Below are positions 1-10,252 of a DNA stretch of 64,000 nt, one piece after another. How positions within the stretch are numbered: the stretch's first letter is position 1; each line of letters opens with the position of its first letter. Under the pieces are notes generated by a model. That model was not told where the DNA came from and searched no databases. It saw nothing but the letters and a program-made list of their open reading frames with translations. The stretch covers positions 30,038-94,037 of the forward strand of contig MKWA01000025.1 of assembly GCA_001899285.1 (NCBI GenBank). Direction: 5' to 3'. Both the position numbers and the translations under genes were made by a program. This stretch comes from Rhizobiales bacterium 64-17. Its GTDB lineage: Bacteria > Pseudomonadota > Alphaproteobacteria > Rhizobiales > Xanthobacteraceae.

Positions 1-119
1 CCGCAGCATGGCAGCCCGCCGGCCTGACCGTCTCCGGCCCCGCGACAAACGATTGCAGCCACGCTAGGCTCTCCCGACCAGAACAACAGACCGAGGCGAA
101 AGCCCGGCATGCGGGAGAA

Positions 120-1244
120 ATGCTCATGTTCGGTCGCTTTACATCATCCAGCCTGTCGTCCCCGACCTCTTCGTCCCTTTGCACCTGCGGCCAATCGCAC
201 GAGACGGTGAGTTTCAGCCGGCGTGGCCTGTTGACCGGCGCTGGCGCGGTGCTCGCCGCTGGCATCGCCGGCGTCCCGAATTTCGTCGCAGACGCCGTCG
301 CGCAGACGGCCACGCCGGCGCACCGCATCGACGTGCACCATCACATTTCGCCGCCGACCTGGCTCGATGCGGTGAAGAGCATGAAGAAGGATAATCCGCC
401 GCTCGCCAACTGGACGATCCAGAAGACGCTCGACGACATGGACAAGGGCGGCGTCGCTGTCGCCATCACCTCGCCGACCACGCCGCAGACCTTCGGCCTC
501 GACGCCGCCGCAGCAGCGCGCGTCGCCAAGGAGAGCAACGAATACGCCAAGAAGCTGGAGGCGGATCACAAGGGCCGGTTCGGCACCTGGGCGATGCTGC
601 CGCTGCCTCATATCGACGAAAGCCTGAAGGCGATCGAATACGCGTTCGATACGCTCAAGGTCGACGGCGTCGGCATCATGACCAGCTACGGCGACAAGTG
701 GCTGGGCTATGCCGAATTCGAGCCGGTATGGGCCGAGCTGAACCGCCGCAAGGCCACGGTCTATACGCATCCGACTGCCGCCAACTGCTGCGTCAATCTG
801 GTGCGCGGCATCGATCCGGCCCTGATCGAGTTCGGCACCGACACGACACGCTCGATCTTCTCGGTGATTTTCTCCGGCGTCGCACAGAAATATCCCGACA
901 TCAAATGGATCTGGTCGCATGGGGGCGGCGCGCTGACGGCGTTCTATGAACGTTTCACCGTGCAGTCGATCGCGATCCCGCCCTACAAGGGCAAATTCAC
1001 GCGCGAGCAGATCGACCAGTTGATCGATGGCTTCTACTACGACACGGCGGCGATCCCGAACGACGTGACGCTCGCCGCAGTCAAGAAGATGGTGCCGGTG
1101 TCGCAGATCGTGTTCGGCACCGACTTCCCGTATCGCCGCGCCACCGACTATCTCGACGCGCTGAAAAAGAATTTCAGCGCCGATGAGTTGAAGGCCATCG
1201 ACCGCGACAATGCGTTGAAGCTGGTGCCACGGCTGAAGGCGTAA
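120..1244 (+). CDS. Tat-exported amidohydrolase-family metal-dependent hydrolase
   Basis: 374 residues. An SRRGLL twin-arginine motif near residue 33, a hydrophobic Ala/Gly stretch and an AVAQTA cleavage-like site indicate Tat export of a folded metalloprotein. The mature part opens with DVHHHISPP, the metal-binding start of the amidohydrolase 2 family (ACMSD, gamma-resorcylate decarboxylase, 4-oxalomesaconate hydratase relatives), and ends with VFGTDFPY, whose Asp is the usual C-terminal ligand. The family hydrolyses or decarboxylates small cyclic acids; the substrate here cannot be read. A GGGAG ribosome site at 113-117 precedes the ATG at 120; a second ATG at 126 is possible. It is a single gene with its own terminator. 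Confidence 0.85.
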   Translation: MLMFGRFTSSSLSSPTSSSLCTCGQSHETVSFSRRGLLTGAGAVLAAGIAGVPNFVADAVAQTATPAHRIDVHHHISPPTWLDAVKSMKKDNPPLANWTIQKTLDDMDKGGVAVAITSPTTPQTFGLDAAAAARVAKESNEYAKKLEADHKGRFGTWAMLPLPHIDESLKAIEYAFDTLKVDGVGIMTSYGDKWLGYAEFEPVWAELNRRKATVYTHPTAANCCVNLVRGIDPALIEFGTDTTRSIFSVIFSGVAQKYPDIKWIWSHGGGALTAFYERFTVQSIAIPPYKGKFTREQIDQLIDGFYYDTAAIPNDVTLAAVKKMVPVSQIVFGTDFPYRRATDYLDALKKNFSADELKAIDRDNALKLVPRLKA

Positions 1245-1267
1245 ACACCGTTTCGGAGACGACGAAG

Positions 1268-1295
1268 CCCCCGCCCTATCGGCGGGGGTTTTTTT
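1268..1295 (+). terminator. Rho-independent terminator of the amidohydrolase gene
   Basis: Perfect 8-bp stem (CCCCCGCC/GGCGGGGG) with a 5-nt loop, followed by seven T, 23 nt after the stop codon. Confidence 0.9.
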
Positions 1296-1304
1296 ATGCG
1301 CAGA

Positions 1305-1919
1305 TCAGCCCGCGCTCGGATGCCAGAGCGGCCGGTAACCGCGCCGCAGCACATCGAGGATCGCTGGCGGCGTTAGCACGTCGACATCGCCGCAGTCCGG
1401 ACGCGAGCCTGCGTCCGCATAGCCGCTGGGGGACCAGCGCAGCAGACGATTGCCCTTGAGCATCAGCACGGCGCCGTCCGACGCGATCGCCGCACCATCG
1501 GGCAATGATTTGACCGGCAAGCGGTGCAGCCGCTTGCCCCGACCGTCGAGACGCTGCGCATGCAGCACGCGGTCCATCGCCTCGGCGCGCGCACGCGTCC
1601 CGTTGCCAAAAGCTTGCGCGAACGCAACCGCATCGGCATGGCGGCACTCGAAACACGGACGATGCCCGACCGCGAACGCCGTCGGCTCGTCGAGGAAGAA
1701 CAGCTCGGTGTAGCTATCGCCCCAGACCGTGCGTTGCCGGTCGTGGAAATCGAGCACGCAGCAAATCCATTGTCGCGAGGTCCAGCGTCGGGTGCCGAGC
1801 ACGCGCGGAGAGACATGCAACCGGCCGCCGCGATTGCCCATCAGCGTGCCACGCGTCGCGGTGGCGAATAGCTCGCCGAACGGATCGACGCGGGAGGCGC
1901 GCGGTGGATTTTCCGTCAT
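1305..1919 (-). CDS. uncharacterised protein translationally coupled to nnrS
   Basis: 204 residues; I do not recognise a named family. The chosen ATG overlaps the nnrS stop codon (ATGA at 1916-1919), so the two are probably translationally coupled. Visible traits: soluble, Arg-rich, an NRGGRLH stretch, a WICC motif in the first half, an acidic FFLDEPTAF segment, and a compact HRPCFECRH Cys/His cluster that could bind a metal, followed by an Asp/Ala-rich helix. There is no signal peptide or membrane segment. The coupling suggests a role tied to nitric-oxide or haem/copper stress, but that is inference. The reading frame continues upstream inside nnrS; that extension is discounted because it is antisense-like, Arg-rich and lacks a ribosome site. 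Confidence 0.75.
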   Translation of the reverse strand: MTENPPRASRVDPFGELFATATRGTLMGNRGGRLHVSPRVLGTRRWTSRQWICCVLDFHDRQRTVWGDSYTELFFLDEPTAFAVGHRPCFECRHADAVAFAQAFGNGTRARAEAMDRVLHAQRLDGRGKRLHRLPVKSLPDGAAIASDGAVLMLKGNRLLRWSPSGYADAGSRPDCGDVDVLTPPAILDVLRRGYRPLWHPSAG

Positions 1920-3136
1920 GCGGTCCGCTTCGCGGGCGGCCAGCCGAGCAGCGCCGGGCCATAGCTCGCGGCGAAGCCGAGAAACGCGCCGGCCCAACCG
2001 AGACCCGCAATCGTCAGCAGCGTGTGGTCGCCGGTGCAGGCGGCAACGATACGCAGCAACGCCGCGACGAACACGGCGAGATAGATCGCCTGCGTCCCTG
2101 CCGACGCGGTGAGCGGATAACCGAGATGGCCGAGGCTGGCGCGGGTCATCACCGCAAGCGTCATCATGCCGATCGCGCCGGCGGTCCAGGCATGCAGCCC
2201 AGCGCTCACCGGAATCGCGTGGATGCCGTCGAGCCAGATGGCGCCACCGAGCAGCAGGAAGCCCGCCGGCACGAACAGATAACCTATATGCAGCACCAGC
2301 AGCAGCTGTTCCTTTGTCGTGCGGTGACCGGCCCAGCGGCTGACGCGCACGAGATGCAGCACACCGGCGAGCAGCAGCAACGTGCCGGTGATGCGTGTGT
2401 CCGGCGCTGCGATCCAGCTTGCCAGCGCCAGCGCGGTGAGTACGACGGTCGCGCCATCGATGCGGCCGAACGGTGCGGGCATGCGGCCGGGGTTATGTTT
2501 CACCAGCCAGTTGCCGGTGAAAGTCGGGATGATACGGCCACCGATCAGCGAGATCAGCAGGATCAGCGCCGCGATCGACAGTCGCGCTGCCATCTCGGTT
2601 CCGGTACCGCGCAACACGCCGACGTGGAACAGGACATTGCCGGCGATCAGCAATCCGATCACCACTACCACGCGCAGATTGCGCCAGTTACCACTGGCGA
2701 CAATCTCGCGCGCGCCGACCGCGACCAGCGCGACAAGGAACGCGCAATCAATCACCGCCGTGGCCAGTGGCGGCACCAGCGGCAACAGCATCACCGCGCG
2801 GCCGGCGGCCCAGAACAGCACCAAGATCGCCAGCGTCGTGCCGGACACAGGCGCCCGGCCGGTCCAGTTGGCGGCGGCGGTGAGCAGGAAGCCGCCAATG
2901 ACCGCAGCGGCATAGCCGAACAGCATTTCATGAATATGCCAGTCGAGCGGCGAGACTTGCGCTGGCAACGCGATGCTGCCGGAATAAACCGGCAGCCAGA
3001 GCAGCACCGCGGCCCCTGCCCACAGCGCGGCCAGCAGGAAGAACGGGCGGAAACCCGCCGCCAGAACCGGGATGGCAAAGACTGATTTGCCAAGGGTAGC
3101 CTCGCCACGTCCCGCGTCGGATGTCGTCGTGGTCAT
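1916..3136 (-). CDS. nnrS: NnrS family haem/copper membrane protein
   Basis: 406 residues with about twelve hydrophobic segments, typical of NnrS, a haem- and copper-containing membrane protein induced with denitrification genes and linked to resistance to nitric oxide in other bacteria. Family-like features are the N-terminal FRPFFLLAALWAG segment and the WHIHEMLFGYAAAVIGGFLL stretch, whose histidines are candidate haem ligands, plus HAWTAGAIGMMTLAVM later. The start at 3136 is supported by a GGAGG site 8 nt upstream, in preference to an in-frame ATG 24 nt earlier. No denitrification enzymes are present in the window. It overlaps the following unknown gene by 4 nt. Confidence 0.9.
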   Translation of the reverse strand: MTTTTSDAGRGEATLGKSVFAIPVLAAGFRPFFLLAALWAGAAVLLWLPVYSGSIALPAQVSPLDWHIHEMLFGYAAAVIGGFLLTAAANWTGRAPVSGTTLAILVLFWAAGRAVMLLPLVPPLATAVIDCAFLVALVAVGAREIVASGNWRNLRVVVVIGLLIAGNVLFHVGVLRGTGTEMAARLSIAALILLISLIGGRIIPTFTGNWLVKHNPGRMPAPFGRIDGATVVLTALALASWIAAPDTRITGTLLLLAGVLHLVRVSRWAGHRTTKEQLLLVLHIGYLFVPAGFLLLGGAIWLDGIHAIPVSAGLHAWTAGAIGMMTLAVMTRASLGHLGYPLTASAGTQAIYLAVFVAALLRIVAACTGDHTLLTIAGLGWAGAFLGFAASYGPALLGWPPAKRTA

Positions 3137-3226
3137 ATCAGCGCCTCCGAAGACGAGCATAGTCCGACGATCCGGCCGCGCCGAATATGACTTTGATCAA
3201 GAGTCGTTCCGTCAAGAGTCTAGAGG

Positions 3227-3541
3227 CTAAAGCACAGCGCGCAACGCCGCCACGATGGCAAGGCCGCAGAACACGGCGAGCAAATCGTTACGTCGCAGCG
3301 CCATCACCAGCACCGCGCCAGCGATGGCAATGCCGGAGGCGAGCCCGCCGCGCACCACGATCGGCAGCACCGTCGCCACCACCACCGCGCCGGGCAACAC
3401 TTCGAGCATGCGGCGTAGCCGCGGCGTCAACGGAACATGCTCCATCAACCAGAAGCCGCCAGCGCGGATCAGGAAAGTAACGGCCGCCATGGCGGCGATG
3501 GCCACCCAGACGCCATAACGGTCGAGATCGATGCCGCTCAT
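3227..3541 (-). CDS. azlD: AzlD-family branched-chain amino acid exporter small subunit
   Basis: 104 residues with about four hydrophobic segments and no signal peptide, the size expected for AzlD. The family motif region TFLIRAGGFWLM and the PGAVVVATVLP segment are present. It works with AzlC to export branched-chain amino acids or their analogues. Its ATG overlaps the azlC stop (ATGA at 3538-3541), so the two are translationally coupled. The upstream in-frame extension lies inside azlC and is rejected. Confidence 0.88.
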   Translation of the reverse strand: MSGIDLDRYGVWVAIAAMAAVTFLIRAGGFWLMEHVPLTPRLRRMLEVLPGAVVVATVLPIVVRGGLASGIAIAGAVLVMALRRNDLLAVFCGLAIVAALRAVL

Positions 3542-4281
3542 GACGGTTTCTTTGCGGCCGTGCCGTCCGGTTCGAGAAAGCCGCCGGCGATGGCGCCGGC
3601 GATCGAACCGGCGACGATGAACCACCAGCCCGGTACAAAATGTTGCACGGCAAGTGCGACCGCGCCGGCAATCACCCAGGCGACCCCGCGGCGCGGGCCG
3701 CGCCACAGCGGCACCAGCATCACCGCGAAGAACACCGGCATTGCCAGATCGAGACCGTAACGTTGCGGATTAGCGATCAGCGAGCCGAGGAAATAGCCGC
3801 CGATCACGGCGACGAGCCACACCAGCAGGAACAATACGGTGGTCGCGCCGTGGACGCCGAGATCGCGGCCGCCCTCGCCGCGATAGCGCATCGAGATCAG
3901 CCAGCCCGGATCGGTGAGATAATACAGCAGCGGATAGACCTGCCAGCCCGGCAGCGGCGCGAACCACGGCTGCAGCGACGCGCTCATCAGCAGGAGCCGC
4001 GAATTGACCACCGCGACCACCAGCGTCAGCGCGGCGATGGCGCCCCAGGTCATGCTCTGCGGCCAGATTTCCATCGCCACCATCTGCGCGATGCCGGCAT
4101 AGACGAACACGTTCATCAGCAGCACATCGACGAAATCGAGCCCGATGCGTGCGCTGGTGGTGCCGACCGCGACGCCGAACAACGACATGCCGGCCAGCAC
4201 CGGCATGCCGAGCTTGAAGCCCTGCCGCCAGCCCTGCCGCGACCAGATCGGAGCGCCGGATGGCGCTGAAGGTTCAACCAT
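3538..4281 (-). CDS. azlC: AzlC family ABC-independent amino acid exporter
   Basis: 247 residues with multiple membrane segments. The FKLGMPVLAGMSLFGVAVGT opening and the DVLLMNVFVYAGIAQM segment are typical of AzlC, the large subunit of the AzlCD exporter for branched-chain amino acids. I start it at the ATG at 4281 (MVEPSAP); a GTG at 4317 in the same frame is possible but has no better ribosome site. It follows a TetR gene on the same strand by about 60 nt, so TetR-azlC-azlD may be one transcript. Confidence 0.88.
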   Translation of the reverse strand: MVEPSAPSGAPIWSRQGWRQGFKLGMPVLAGMSLFGVAVGTTSARIGLDFVDVLLMNVFVYAGIAQMVAMEIWPQSMTWGAIAALTLVVAVVNSRLLLMSASLQPWFAPLPGWQVYPLLYYLTDPGWLISMRYRGEGGRDLGVHGATTVLFLLVWLVAVIGGYFLGSLIANPQRYGLDLAMPVFFAVMLVPLWRGPRRGVAWVIAGAVALAVQHFVPGWWFIVAGSIAGAIAGGFLEPDGTAAKKPS

Positions 4282-4340
4282 CAGAAAATCTTGCCTGAAC
4301 GAAATGCCGAGGAACACCCGGAACGCACCGGGAGCGGCGC

Positions 4341-4901
4341 TCAGGCTTTCAATAGCGCACGAACCGCCGCACCGGCAGCCAGCGCATAGTCCGGATCGCC
4401 ATGCACGAACGCATGCGTGATCGCGCCATCGAGCAGTACTGTCAACTGTCGCGCCTTGAGCGGCGCGTCGGGAAGACCGGCCTCACGCACCGCCGTTTCG
4501 AACGATTCCTCGACGCGCTTCTTGTGGGTCGACGCGAGCCTGCGGACCATATGCTGCGGATCGCCGGCGAATTCGGCGGCGCTGCGCACCAGCGGGCACC
4601 CTTTCCAGCGCGGATTGGGCGTCTCGCGCGCCACCGACGCAAACACCGCGCCGATCTTGTCAGCAACATCGTCGCCAGCCGCGTCCATGGTCTTTTTCAG
4701 CGAGGCGAGGATCGCCGCCTCGCGCAATTCCAGATAGGCGACGACCAGCGCATCCTTGGACGGGAAATAATAATAGAGCGTCGGCTTGGTGATGCCGGCG
4801 CGCTTGACGATCGCGTCGATGCCGACATTGCGGATCCCTTCCCGATAGAAGAGGTCCTTCGCGATCGCCAGAATCCGGCCCCTGGTTGATTGTGCCGCCA
4901 T
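4341..4901 (-). CDS. TetR/AcrR family transcriptional regulator
   Basis: 186 residues. The N-terminal helix-turn-helix reads RGRILAIAKDLFYREGIRNV then AGITKPTLYYYFPSKDALV, a standard TetR DNA-binding domain; the C-terminal half carries the PRWKGCPLVRSAAEF segment seen in one common TetR subgroup. It is divergent from an enoyl-CoA hydratase gene, with a perfect palindrome between them that probably is its operator, so autoregulation and repression of the hydratase are likely. It may also be cotranscribed with azlCD downstream. A longer frame running through to 5546 is antisense to the hydratase and is not real. Confidence 0.92.
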   Translation of the reverse strand: MAAQSTRGRILAIAKDLFYREGIRNVGIDAIVKRAGITKPTLYYYFPSKDALVVAYLELREAAILASLKKTMDAAGDDVADKIGAVFASVARETPNPRWKGCPLVRSAAEFAGDPQHMVRRLASTHKKRVEESFETAVREAGLPDAPLKARQLTVLLDGAITHAFVHGDPDYALAAGAAVRALLKA

Positions 4902-4911
4902 GACTCGTTTA

Positions 4912-4931
4912 TATACCGATCGGTAGGTATA
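4912..4931. promoter_or_regulatory. palindromic operator in the TetR/enoyl-CoA hydratase divergent promoter
   Basis: The site contains the perfect 12-bp palindrome TACCGATCGGTA at 4914-4925, within TATACC at 4912-4917 and GGTATA at 4926-4931, an offset second dyad. It lies 10 nt upstream of the TetR start codon and 18 nt before the hydratase start. TetR proteins of this type bind such ACCGNNCGGT palindromes. The assignment to the adjacent TetR is inference from position and symmetry. Confidence 0.75.
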
Positions 4932-4949
4932 GGCAACCCGGTGAACATC

Positions 4950-5738
4950 ATGACCGACAGCGTGCTCTACGACGAAGACGGCAGCATCGCGCTGCTGACG
5001 CTCAACCGCCCCGACAAGCTCAATGCGCTCGACTACGCCACCGTGGATGCACTGGCGCAACATCTCGACGCGATCGAGGATTGCGCCGATCTGCGCGCCG
5101 TGATCCTCACCGGCAAGGGCCGCGCCTTCTCGGCGGGCGCCGACATCGCCGAATTCGCCGGCAGCATGCAGCGCGGAGTCGAGCCGGCGCTGAAGGAGTT
5201 CCTCAAGCGCGGTCAGGCGCTGACGGCGCGGATCGAGAGCTTCGGCAAGCCCGTCATCGCCGCAGTCAACGGCATGGCGTTCGGCGGCGGCTGCGAAGTG
5301 GTGGAAGCCTGCGCGATGGCGGTGGCGAGCGAGCGGGCGCTGTTCGGCAAGCCGGAGATCAAGCTCGGCATCACGCCGACCTTCGGCGGCACGCAGCGAT
5401 TGCCGCGGCTGATCGGTCGCAAGCGCGCGCTGAAGATGATCCTCACCGGCGATCCGATCACCGCGGCGGACGCGGCCGAACTCGGCCTCGTCAGCGATGT
5501 GGTGCGCCACAGCCAGTTGCTCTCCCATGCGCGCAATCTCGCGCATCGGGTGGTCGCCTGGTCACCGATCGCGATCACGGCGTGCCTGCGCAGCGTCACG
5601 CGCGGCGTCAATGTCCCGATCGACGAGGGCCTCGCGATCGAGGCCAGTCAGTTCGCGGTGACGGTGCCGACGCAGGATTCACGCGAAGGCATCGCCGCAT
5701 TTCTGGAGAAGCGCGCGCCGCGGTTCCGCGGCGTCTGA
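4950..5738 (+). CDS. enoyl-CoA hydratase/isomerase family protein
   Basis: 262 residues, the usual crotonase length. It has the oxyanion-hole segment GRAFSAGADIAEF, the FGGGCE motif with the first catalytic Glu, and FGKPEIKLGITPTFGGTQRL with the second catalytic Glu, so it should be an active hydratase that adds water across 2-enoyl-CoA in beta-oxidation or in aromatic/branched acid breakdown. I start at the ATG at 4950; a GTG at 4941 is an alternative. It is divergent from a TetR gene and probably controlled by it through the shared palindrome, suggesting an acyl-CoA-responsive switch. Confidence 0.9.
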   Translation: MTDSVLYDEDGSIALLTLNRPDKLNALDYATVDALAQHLDAIEDCADLRAVILTGKGRAFSAGADIAEFAGSMQRGVEPALKEFLKRGQALTARIESFGKPVIAAVNGMAFGGGCEVVEACAMAVASERALFGKPEIKLGITPTFGGTQRLPRLIGRKRALKMILTGDPITAADAAELGLVSDVVRHSQLLSHARNLAHRVVAWSPIAITACLRSVTRGVNVPIDEGLAIEASQFAVTVPTQDSREGIAAFLEKRAPRFRGV

Positions 5739-5883
5739 GCGCGACAAGAGAATGAGGAAGTCGTCCCCACAACGGACGGCGGCCGGATGGCAATCCTCCG
5801 CAAGACATTCCGCGTCAAAAAGGACATGGCGGCACCGCCGCAGGCGACCTACGATCCATCACGGATGGATGAGGTGAACGCGC

Positions 5884-6993
5884 ATGACCACACCGGTGAC
5901 ATTGCCCGACACGCCCGCTGCGCCCGGCATCGCTTCGCGCGACGCGGAAACGCCAGACGGGGAATTGCACTGCCGCATCGGCTTGCCGCGCAACTGCTCG
6001 TTCCAGCCGAGCGACTGGCAGGTGTTGTCGCGCTGCTGGTTTCCGATCGCGCGCGGCGATGAGGTTGCCGACAAGCCGGTGCGCGCACGGCTGCTCGATC
6101 TCGATCTGGTCGTCTACCGCACCAACGGCATCGCGCGGGCGGCGCGCGATCTCTGCTCGCATCGCGGGGCGGCGTTGAGCCTCGGCTGGGTCGAAGGCGA
6201 CACCATCATCTGTCCGTATCACGGCTTCCGCTATGGCCCGGACGGCGCGTGTCGCGGGGTGCCGGCGCATCCCGATCTGCCGATCTCACCCCGGCTGCGG
6301 ATCGCCGCGTTTCCGACCGTGGAGAAGTTCGGCCTGATCTGGGCCACGCTCAACGGCGATGACACACCGCTGCTCCCCGACTTTTCCGCCTGGGACGATC
6401 CGGACTTCCAGCCGATCCTGGCGCCGACCATCGATATCGAGGCATCCGCCGGCCGGCAGATGGAGGGCTTTCTCGACGTCGCGCATTTCGCCTGGGCGCA
6501 TACGCAGTCGTTCGGCGACCGCAACAACCCGTTCGTGCCAAGCTACAAGGTGACGCGCACGCCGCGCGGCATCCGCGCGGACTATCTCAGCACCGTGAGC
6601 AACTATCCGCGCGGCCTGCAGCATCTCGCACCACCCGACTTCCAATGGCTGCGGGTGTTCGAGGTGTTTCCGCCGTTCTGCGCGCGGCTGATCGTGCACT
6701 TTCCGGACGGCGGCCGGTTGTGGATCCTCAACGCCGCCGCGCCGGTCGCGGCGCGCAAGACGCGGCTGTTTTGTCCGCTGGCGCGCAATTTCGACAAGGA
6801 CGGCCCGGTCGAGGCCGTGCACGCCTTCAATCTGCAGATATTCAACGAGGACAAAGTGATCGTTGAATCGCAGAAGCCGGAAGACCTGCCGCTCGATATC
6901 CAGATGGAGGCGCATATCGCCGCCGACCGCACCTCCATCGCCTATCGCAAACTGCTCAAGGAAATGGGGCTCGGCCAGCTTTATGTGAGCTGA
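5884..6993 (+). CDS. Rieske non-haem iron oxygenase, large (terminal oxygenase) subunit
   Basis: 369 residues. The Rieske [2Fe-2S] motif is complete: Cys91, His93, Cys110 and His113 (CSH and CPYH), and the mononuclear iron site is visible in GFLDVAHFAWAH with Asp198, His201 and His206. Length and organisation resemble vanillate demethylase or phenoxybenzoate dioxygenase-type terminal oxygenases, which O-demethylate or hydroxylate aromatic acids. No ferredoxin or reductase partner is encoded nearby, so electrons must come from elsewhere. The ATG at 5884 is preceded by GAGGTG. The 145 nt between the hydratase and this gene show no terminator, so cotranscription is possible. Confidence 0.9.
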   Translation: MTTPVTLPDTPAAPGIASRDAETPDGELHCRIGLPRNCSFQPSDWQVLSRCWFPIARGDEVADKPVRARLLDLDLVVYRTNGIARAARDLCSHRGAALSLGWVEGDTIICPYHGFRYGPDGACRGVPAHPDLPISPRLRIAAFPTVEKFGLIWATLNGDDTPLLPDFSAWDDPDFQPILAPTIDIEASAGRQMEGFLDVAHFAWAHTQSFGDRNNPFVPSYKVTRTPRGIRADYLSTVSNYPRGLQHLAPPDFQWLRVFEVFPPFCARLIVHFPDGGRLWILNAAAPVAARKTRLFCPLARNFDKDGPVEAVHAFNLQIFNEDKVIVESQKPEDLPLDIQMEAHIAADRTSIAYRKLLKEMGLGQLYVS

Positions 6994-7025
6994 CGGCGCC
7001 GCCAAAACTTCGCCGCGCTGAAAAC

Positions 7026-7054
7026 AAAACCGCCGCCCCGAAGGGCGGCGGTTT
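7026..7054. terminator. bidirectional terminator between the Rieske gene and ftsH
   Basis: A 9-bp perfect stem (CCGCCGCCC/GGGCGGCGG) with a CGAA tetraloop, flanked by A-rich sequence on the left and TTT on the right, lies between two convergent genes. On the minus strand the tail reads TTTTGTTTT, so it serves ftsH best. Confidence 0.85.
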
Positions 7055-7076
7055 CATTGTTCGTCCACACAGGCCG

Positions 7077-8996
<1,920 letters not shown>

Positions 8997-9077
8997 CCCG
9001 GATCCTTCAAAGGCCATTCGGCGCGCCGCAGCCCGCCTCTCGTGGCCGAAATTCGTGGCAGTTTCACGTCCCGTCCG

Positions 9078-9106
9078 AATGTAGGGAGCGCGCGGCGGAC
9101 TGCCAA
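9078..9106 (-). promoter_or_regulatory. candidate sigma-70-type promoter of ftsH
   Basis: On the minus strand TTGGCA (9101-9106) and TACATT (9078-9083) are separated by exactly 17 nt, about 82 nt upstream of the ftsH start codon. The match to a housekeeping promoter is good, but the transcription start is not known. Confidence 0.55.
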
Positions 9107-9133
9107 GCGAGAGCCCGCCGATTCCGCACTATT

Positions 9134-10237
9134 CTAGCGGGATTGAGGGCGCGCCCCATTGCCACGTCCGGGCTTGGTTAAGGGGCGTTTTGCCCCGGAA
9201 GCCGCCGGTTTTCGCCGCGCCGGAGCGGTTTCCACGCTGATTCGATCGTCCCGGCAGGTGATCAGCGCCCCGGCCAGCGTCCGCCGCAGCACCCCATCGC
9301 GGCCGGCAACGGCCGCCAAGAGGGCCTCGAGCTTGCCGAGTTCGACCGGCCCCTCGTCCCCGGCAAAGGCCACCGCCCGGCCCATCAGCCGCAGCGCCAC
9401 CTCGGCCGGAAGCCGGTCGAACGACGGGGCCTCGAAGGCGATGCCGGCGGTCCACGGCCTGGTCGAGACGGCAATCTGGGCAGCGTCGACGGCGATCTCC
9501 ACCGCCTGATCTGCCCGGCGCAGCCGCTGCGCCAGCAAAGCGAGCCGCGCGGCACCGAGCCCCTCGCGCTCCAGCGCCGTCATCAGATCGCGCAGCCGCG
9601 GCCGGGTGTAACGCGGATCGCGGTTGGTGGGATCGTCGGCATAGACCACCCGCGCGGCATCGAGGGTGGCGATCAGCCGCGTCTTCGGCAGGCCGAGCAG
9701 CGGCCGCGCCAGCAGCAGCGGCGTGGCGCCGGGCGCGACAAGCCCGGTCAGCATCGCCATGGCGCCCAATCCGGTGAGACCGCTGCCGCGCGACAGCCGC
9801 ATCAGTACCGTCTCGGCCTGATCGTCGCGGGTGTGGGCGGTGAGCACATGGGTCGCGCCGGCCTTGTGCGCGGCCTGCGCCAGCAAGGCGTAGCGGGCGA
9901 TGCGCGCGGCCTCCGGCACGCCGGTCGCGGGCTTGCGGCCGCTCCAGCGCAGCGTCCGATGCGACACGCCGAGCTGTTTCGCAAGCCGCGCCACCGCGCG
10001 GGCTTCGCCGGCGGATTCCCGCCGCAATCCGTGATCGACGGTGACGGCAAGCAACGCTGGCTTCTCGCGCGAGCGCAGCGCGCGATGCCAGCGCGCGGCG
10101 AGCCACATCAGCGCCGTGGAGTCCGGACCGCCCGACACCGCGAGCACCAGACCCGGCGCCGTTTCCAGCCCGCGAAACAGCGCGGCCGCTTCCGCGGCGG
10201 AGACTGTAGGATTGGCGGTGTGGTCCGCGCGCGCCAT
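9134..10237 (-). CDS. tilS: tRNA(Ile)-lysidine synthase TilS
   Basis: 367 residues. The ATP pyrophosphatase P-loop reads LAVSGGPDSTAL near residue 33, and the TAHTRDDQAETVLMRLSRGSG segment is the TilS family signature. The enzyme converts the wobble C34 of the tRNA-Ile(CAU) precursor to lysidine so that it reads AUA. The C-terminal domain is shorter and less distinct than in enterobacteria, as usual for alphaproteobacteria. The gene lies between cpoB and ftsH, a conserved neighbourhood in this order. Confidence 0.94.
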   Translation of the reverse strand: MARADHTANPTVSAAEAAALFRGLETAPGLVLAVSGGPDSTALMWLAARWHRALRSREKPALLAVTVDHGLRRESAGEARAVARLAKQLGVSHRTLRWSGRKPATGVPEAARIARYALLAQAAHKAGATHVLTAHTRDDQAETVLMRLSRGSGLTGLGAMAMLTGLVAPGATPLLLARPLLGLPKTRLIATLDAARVVYADDPTNRDPRYTRPRLRDLMTALEREGLGAARLALLAQRLRRADQAVEIAVDAAQIAVSTRPWTAGIAFEAPSFDRLPAEVALRLMGRAVAFAGDEGPVELGKLEALLAAVAGRDGVLRRTLAGALITCRDDRISVETAPARRKPAASGAKRPLTKPGRGNGARPQSR

Positions 10238-10252
10238 CGTGATGCCGGCGGT

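Noticed and set aside
1904-3085. Long plus-strand open frame of 393 codons
   Set aside because: It is exactly antisense to nnrS, is very rich in Arg, Gln and Asp, has no ribosome site or recognisable domain, and mirrors the membrane-protein codon pattern of the real gene.
3193-3200. TTGATCAA near nnrS, as a possible FNR/NnrR site
   Set aside because: The family site is TTGAT-N4-ATCAA. Here the halves are fused without a spacer, so it does not fit the dimer spacing.
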